Assembly: GCA_030839105.1 (NCBI GenBank)
Contig: JAUZEI010000675.1
Coordinates: 1 to 7,383, forward strand
Direction of reading: 5' to 3'
Length of the DNA: 7,383 bases
Source: Actinomycetota bacterium
Lineage (GTDB): Bacteria > Actinomycetota > Acidimicrobiia > IMCC26256 > PALSA-610
A program made the position numbers and the translations under genes. Of the stretch, positions 6,084 to 7,383 are shown piece after piece. Numbering within the stretch: position 1 is the stretch's first letter; each line of letters begins with the position of its first letter. Under the pieces are notes generated by a model. It was not told where the DNA came from, did not search any database, and saw only the letters and a list, made by a program, of their open reading frames with translations.

Positions 6084-6884
6084 TCAGTCGGTGGTGACGA
6101 TGCCTTCCCAGCCGGGGGGCGGGGGCGCGAGGCGCCAGAACTGCTCTGGGGCAGGCGCGTCGAGCTTGGCGCGGATCTGCCAGTCGTCGTCGAGCGCGAA
6201 CAGCTGCGACGGGTAGCACTCGACCGCGGCGGCCTTGCGGTCGCCCGCGTGGTCGACGACGGGGCACACGGGAGTCGGCCACAGCTTGCGGCGGAACAGG
6301 GACGAGACGCGCCAGGCCAGCATGCCCGGGATGTGCTTGTAGCCGTTGTCCTCGTAACACCACCACGAGACCGTGTCGGGCATACGGTCACGGGCCAGCA
6401 TGCACGCCCGGTGCGTCACCTCGTGATCAGGATTCGCGAGTCCGAAGGGCGCGATCACGAGCGTCGGCTCGAGCGGGTCCAGCGCCGCGACGATGCCGTC
6501 GACGACCAGCTCGGCTGCCACCGGCTTGTCACCCGGGAGGTAGGAGTGCTCGATGAAGTCGAGATGCAGCGGTGTGGCGTCGAGTAACGCGAGCGCGGCG
6601 CGATCTTCGTGGCGACGCACCTCCATGACGTCGTCGTCGGGGCCGAAGCCGCTCTGCACGTCCCACGTTCGCTGGGGCTCCGGATACTTCTCGGGATTGC
6701 CCGCGAAGACGGTCACCACGGTGACTCCCGCGTGTGCAGCCATGAACCGTCCGCAACTGAGCACCGCGTCGTCGAGATGGGGCGACACGATGACGACGCG
6801 GTCCAGCTCGCCCTCGTCCGCGAGACCCCAGGCCCGCATAGGGAACGAGTCATCTCGCATGCGCTCAGGTTGCGTGACGGGCAT
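6084..6884 (-). CDS. PIG-L (LmbE-like) family zinc-dependent deacetylase
   Basis: A 266-residue protein of the PIG-L/LmbE family, which hydrolyses N-acetyl groups from amino-sugar conjugates (GlcNAc-PI, mycothiol and bacillithiol precursors, antibiotic intermediates) using zinc. The signature after the first strand is SPHLDDAVLSCG at 34-45, giving zinc ligands H36 and D39 and catalytic base D38. The R91-H92-E93 helix follows, and PDHEVTH at 152-158 supplies the third ligand H154. The usual first histidine of the HxDH motif is asparagine here (N151). No signal peptide, so cytoplasmic. The ATG at 6884 is chosen because GGAGGA lies 9 bases upstream (complement of 6894-6899); ATGs at 6860 and 6839 are less well supported. 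It overlaps the kinase stop by 20 bp, pointing to coupled translation and a shared sugar pathway. The substrate cannot be told from sequence; MshB and BshB are possible relatives but nothing specific to them is seen. Confidence 0.85.
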   Translation of the reverse strand: MPVTQPERMRDDSFPMRAWGLADEGELDRVVIVSPHLDDAVLSCGRFMAAHAGVTVVTVFAGNPEKYPEPQRTWDVQSGFGPDDDVMEVRRHEDRAALALLDATPLHLDFIEHSYLPGDKPVAAELVVDGIVAALDPLEPTLVIAPFGLANPDHEVTHRACMLARDRMPDTVSWWCYEDNGYKHIPGMLAWRVSSLFRRKLWPTPVCPVVDHAGDRKAAAVECYPSQLFALDDDWQIRAKLDAPAPEQFWRLAPPPPGWEGIVTTD

Positions 6885-7383
6885 GACGCTTGGTCCTCCG
6901 GCTCGTTTGCTTGTGCAGCACGCGGAACTCCGCGTAGCGGTCGTCGTAGATCGAGCGGTGCCCGGGATCGGGCACGAACGTCTCGAGGATACGGACGTTG
7001 CGCGCGAGGTCGTCGAGCCCGATCCGGCCGAGGGCGATACCGGCCAGGAGCGCGGCGCCGCGCGCGTTGGCGCGAATCGGGTGCTCGACCTGGCGGATCT
7101 CCCGTCCGAGGACGTCGGCCATGATCTGACACCAGAGCTCGGATTGCGCGCCCCCGCCGATGAAGTGCAGCCACGGAAACGGACGGCCGACGAACTTCTC
7201 TACGGTCGCCAGCAACCAACGGCTGTTGTACGCGACGCCCTCGAGGACCGAGCGCACGAGCTCGGCGCGCGTCGTCGCGAGCGACAGGTTGTTCCAACCC
7301 GCCCGGAGCGTGTGGTCGTCGACGGGTGTTCGTTCCCCGTTCAGCCACGGCGTGAAGATGACCCCGTTGCTACCGGCCGCGAC
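6865..7383 (-). CDS. FGGY-family carbohydrate kinase (xylulokinase-like), C-terminal part
   Basis: The last 172 residues of a sugar kinase whose start lies beyond the right edge; the frame is open through 7383 with no stop. FGGY kinases transfer phosphate from ATP to a ketose, polyol or sugar acid. The fragment shows the C-terminal ATPase-domain landmarks: FTPWLNGERTPVDD near fragment residues 10-23 (the family's P...GER.P loop), RSVLEGVAYNSRWLL at 44-58, the second FGGY signature GGGAQSELWCQIMADVLG at 76-93, and GAALLAGIALG at 109-119. The spacing and GGGA.S..W.Q..ADV.G wording are closest to xylulokinase/gluconokinase-type members, but substrate residues lie mostly outside the window. The protein ends in a basic tail (KQTSRRTKRHARHAT). 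It stops at 6865, inside the first codons of the PIG-L gene. Confidence 0.85.
   Translation of the reverse strand, partial: VAAGSNGVIFTPWLNGERTPVDDHTLRAGWNNLSLATTRAELVRSVLEGVAYNSRWLLATVEKFVGRPFPWLHFIGGGAQSELWCQIMADVLGREIRQVEHPIRANARGAALLAGIALGRIGLDDLARNVRILETFVPDPGHRSIYDDRYAEFRVLHKQTSRRTKRHARHAT
6894..6899 (-). promoter_or_regulatory. Ribosome binding site of the PIG-L gene inside the kinase gene
   Basis: TCCTCC on the plus strand reads GGAGGA on the minus strand, 9 bases before the ATG at 6884 and inside the last codons of the kinase gene. It supports the chosen start over internal ATGs and indicates translational coupling. Confidence 0.7.

Noticed and set aside
4003..6366. 787-codon open frame on the minus strand across DUF1501, the array and PIG-L
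   Set aside because: It is antisense to well-supported genes, its peptide is arginine/aspartate/valine-rich low-information sequence typical of GC-rich shadow frames, and it crosses the repeat array.
5199..6587. 462-codon plus-strand open frame from inside DUF1501 through the array into PIG-L
   Set aside because: Arginine-rich shadow translation out of frame with DUF1501 and antisense to PIG-L; no family motifs.

Overview
The window is about two-thirds G+C, gene-dense DNA with GTG starts and strongly G/C-ending codons. It looks like a chromosomal segment of a high-GC actinobacterium. The C-terminal GYWL..DGGIF..GDA repeats of the DUF1501 protein are a surface-protein repeat I associate with Acidimicrobiia (Ilumatobacter/Iamia-like lineages). 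That placement is inference from recognition, not from a search. I see no tRNA, rRNA, IS element, phage gene or CRISPR array.

Layout. (1) At the left edge the first 11 codons of a peroxiredoxin-like gene run leftward off the window. (2) Diverging from it, a rightward pair encodes an MFS transporter with an extra N-terminal soluble domain and, 16 bp later, an SMP-30/gluconolactonase-family hydrolase. An in-frame TAA cuts the hydrolase 22 codons before what looks like its natural C-terminus. (3) After a 138-bp gap comes a tight rightward pair, DUF1800 then DUF1501. The DUF1501 protein has a twin-arginine signal and a five-copy repeat domain fused at its C-terminus; the DUF1800 protein has no signal. 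(4) The 170-bp convergent junction that follows is almost entirely filled by four copies of a 44-bp tandem repeat, each carrying a hairpin. (5) On the minus strand, an FGGY carbohydrate kinase (entering from the right edge) overlaps by 20 bp with a PIG-L-type zinc deacetylase, so the two are probably translationally coupled.

Working together: the MFS/lactonase pair suggests uptake or efflux of a small metabolite and hydrolysis of a lactone. DUF1800/DUF1501 is a widespread tandem of unknown function, here probably acting outside the cytoplasmic membrane. The kinase/deacetylase pair suggests processing of an acylated sugar or amino-sugar conjugate. These three modules are not obviously linked to one another. 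The most unusual items are the 4 x 44 bp hairpin array, the DUF1501-repeat fusion with strikingly synonymous-only divergence between repeats, the interrupted lactonase, and the transporter with a fused N-terminal domain.
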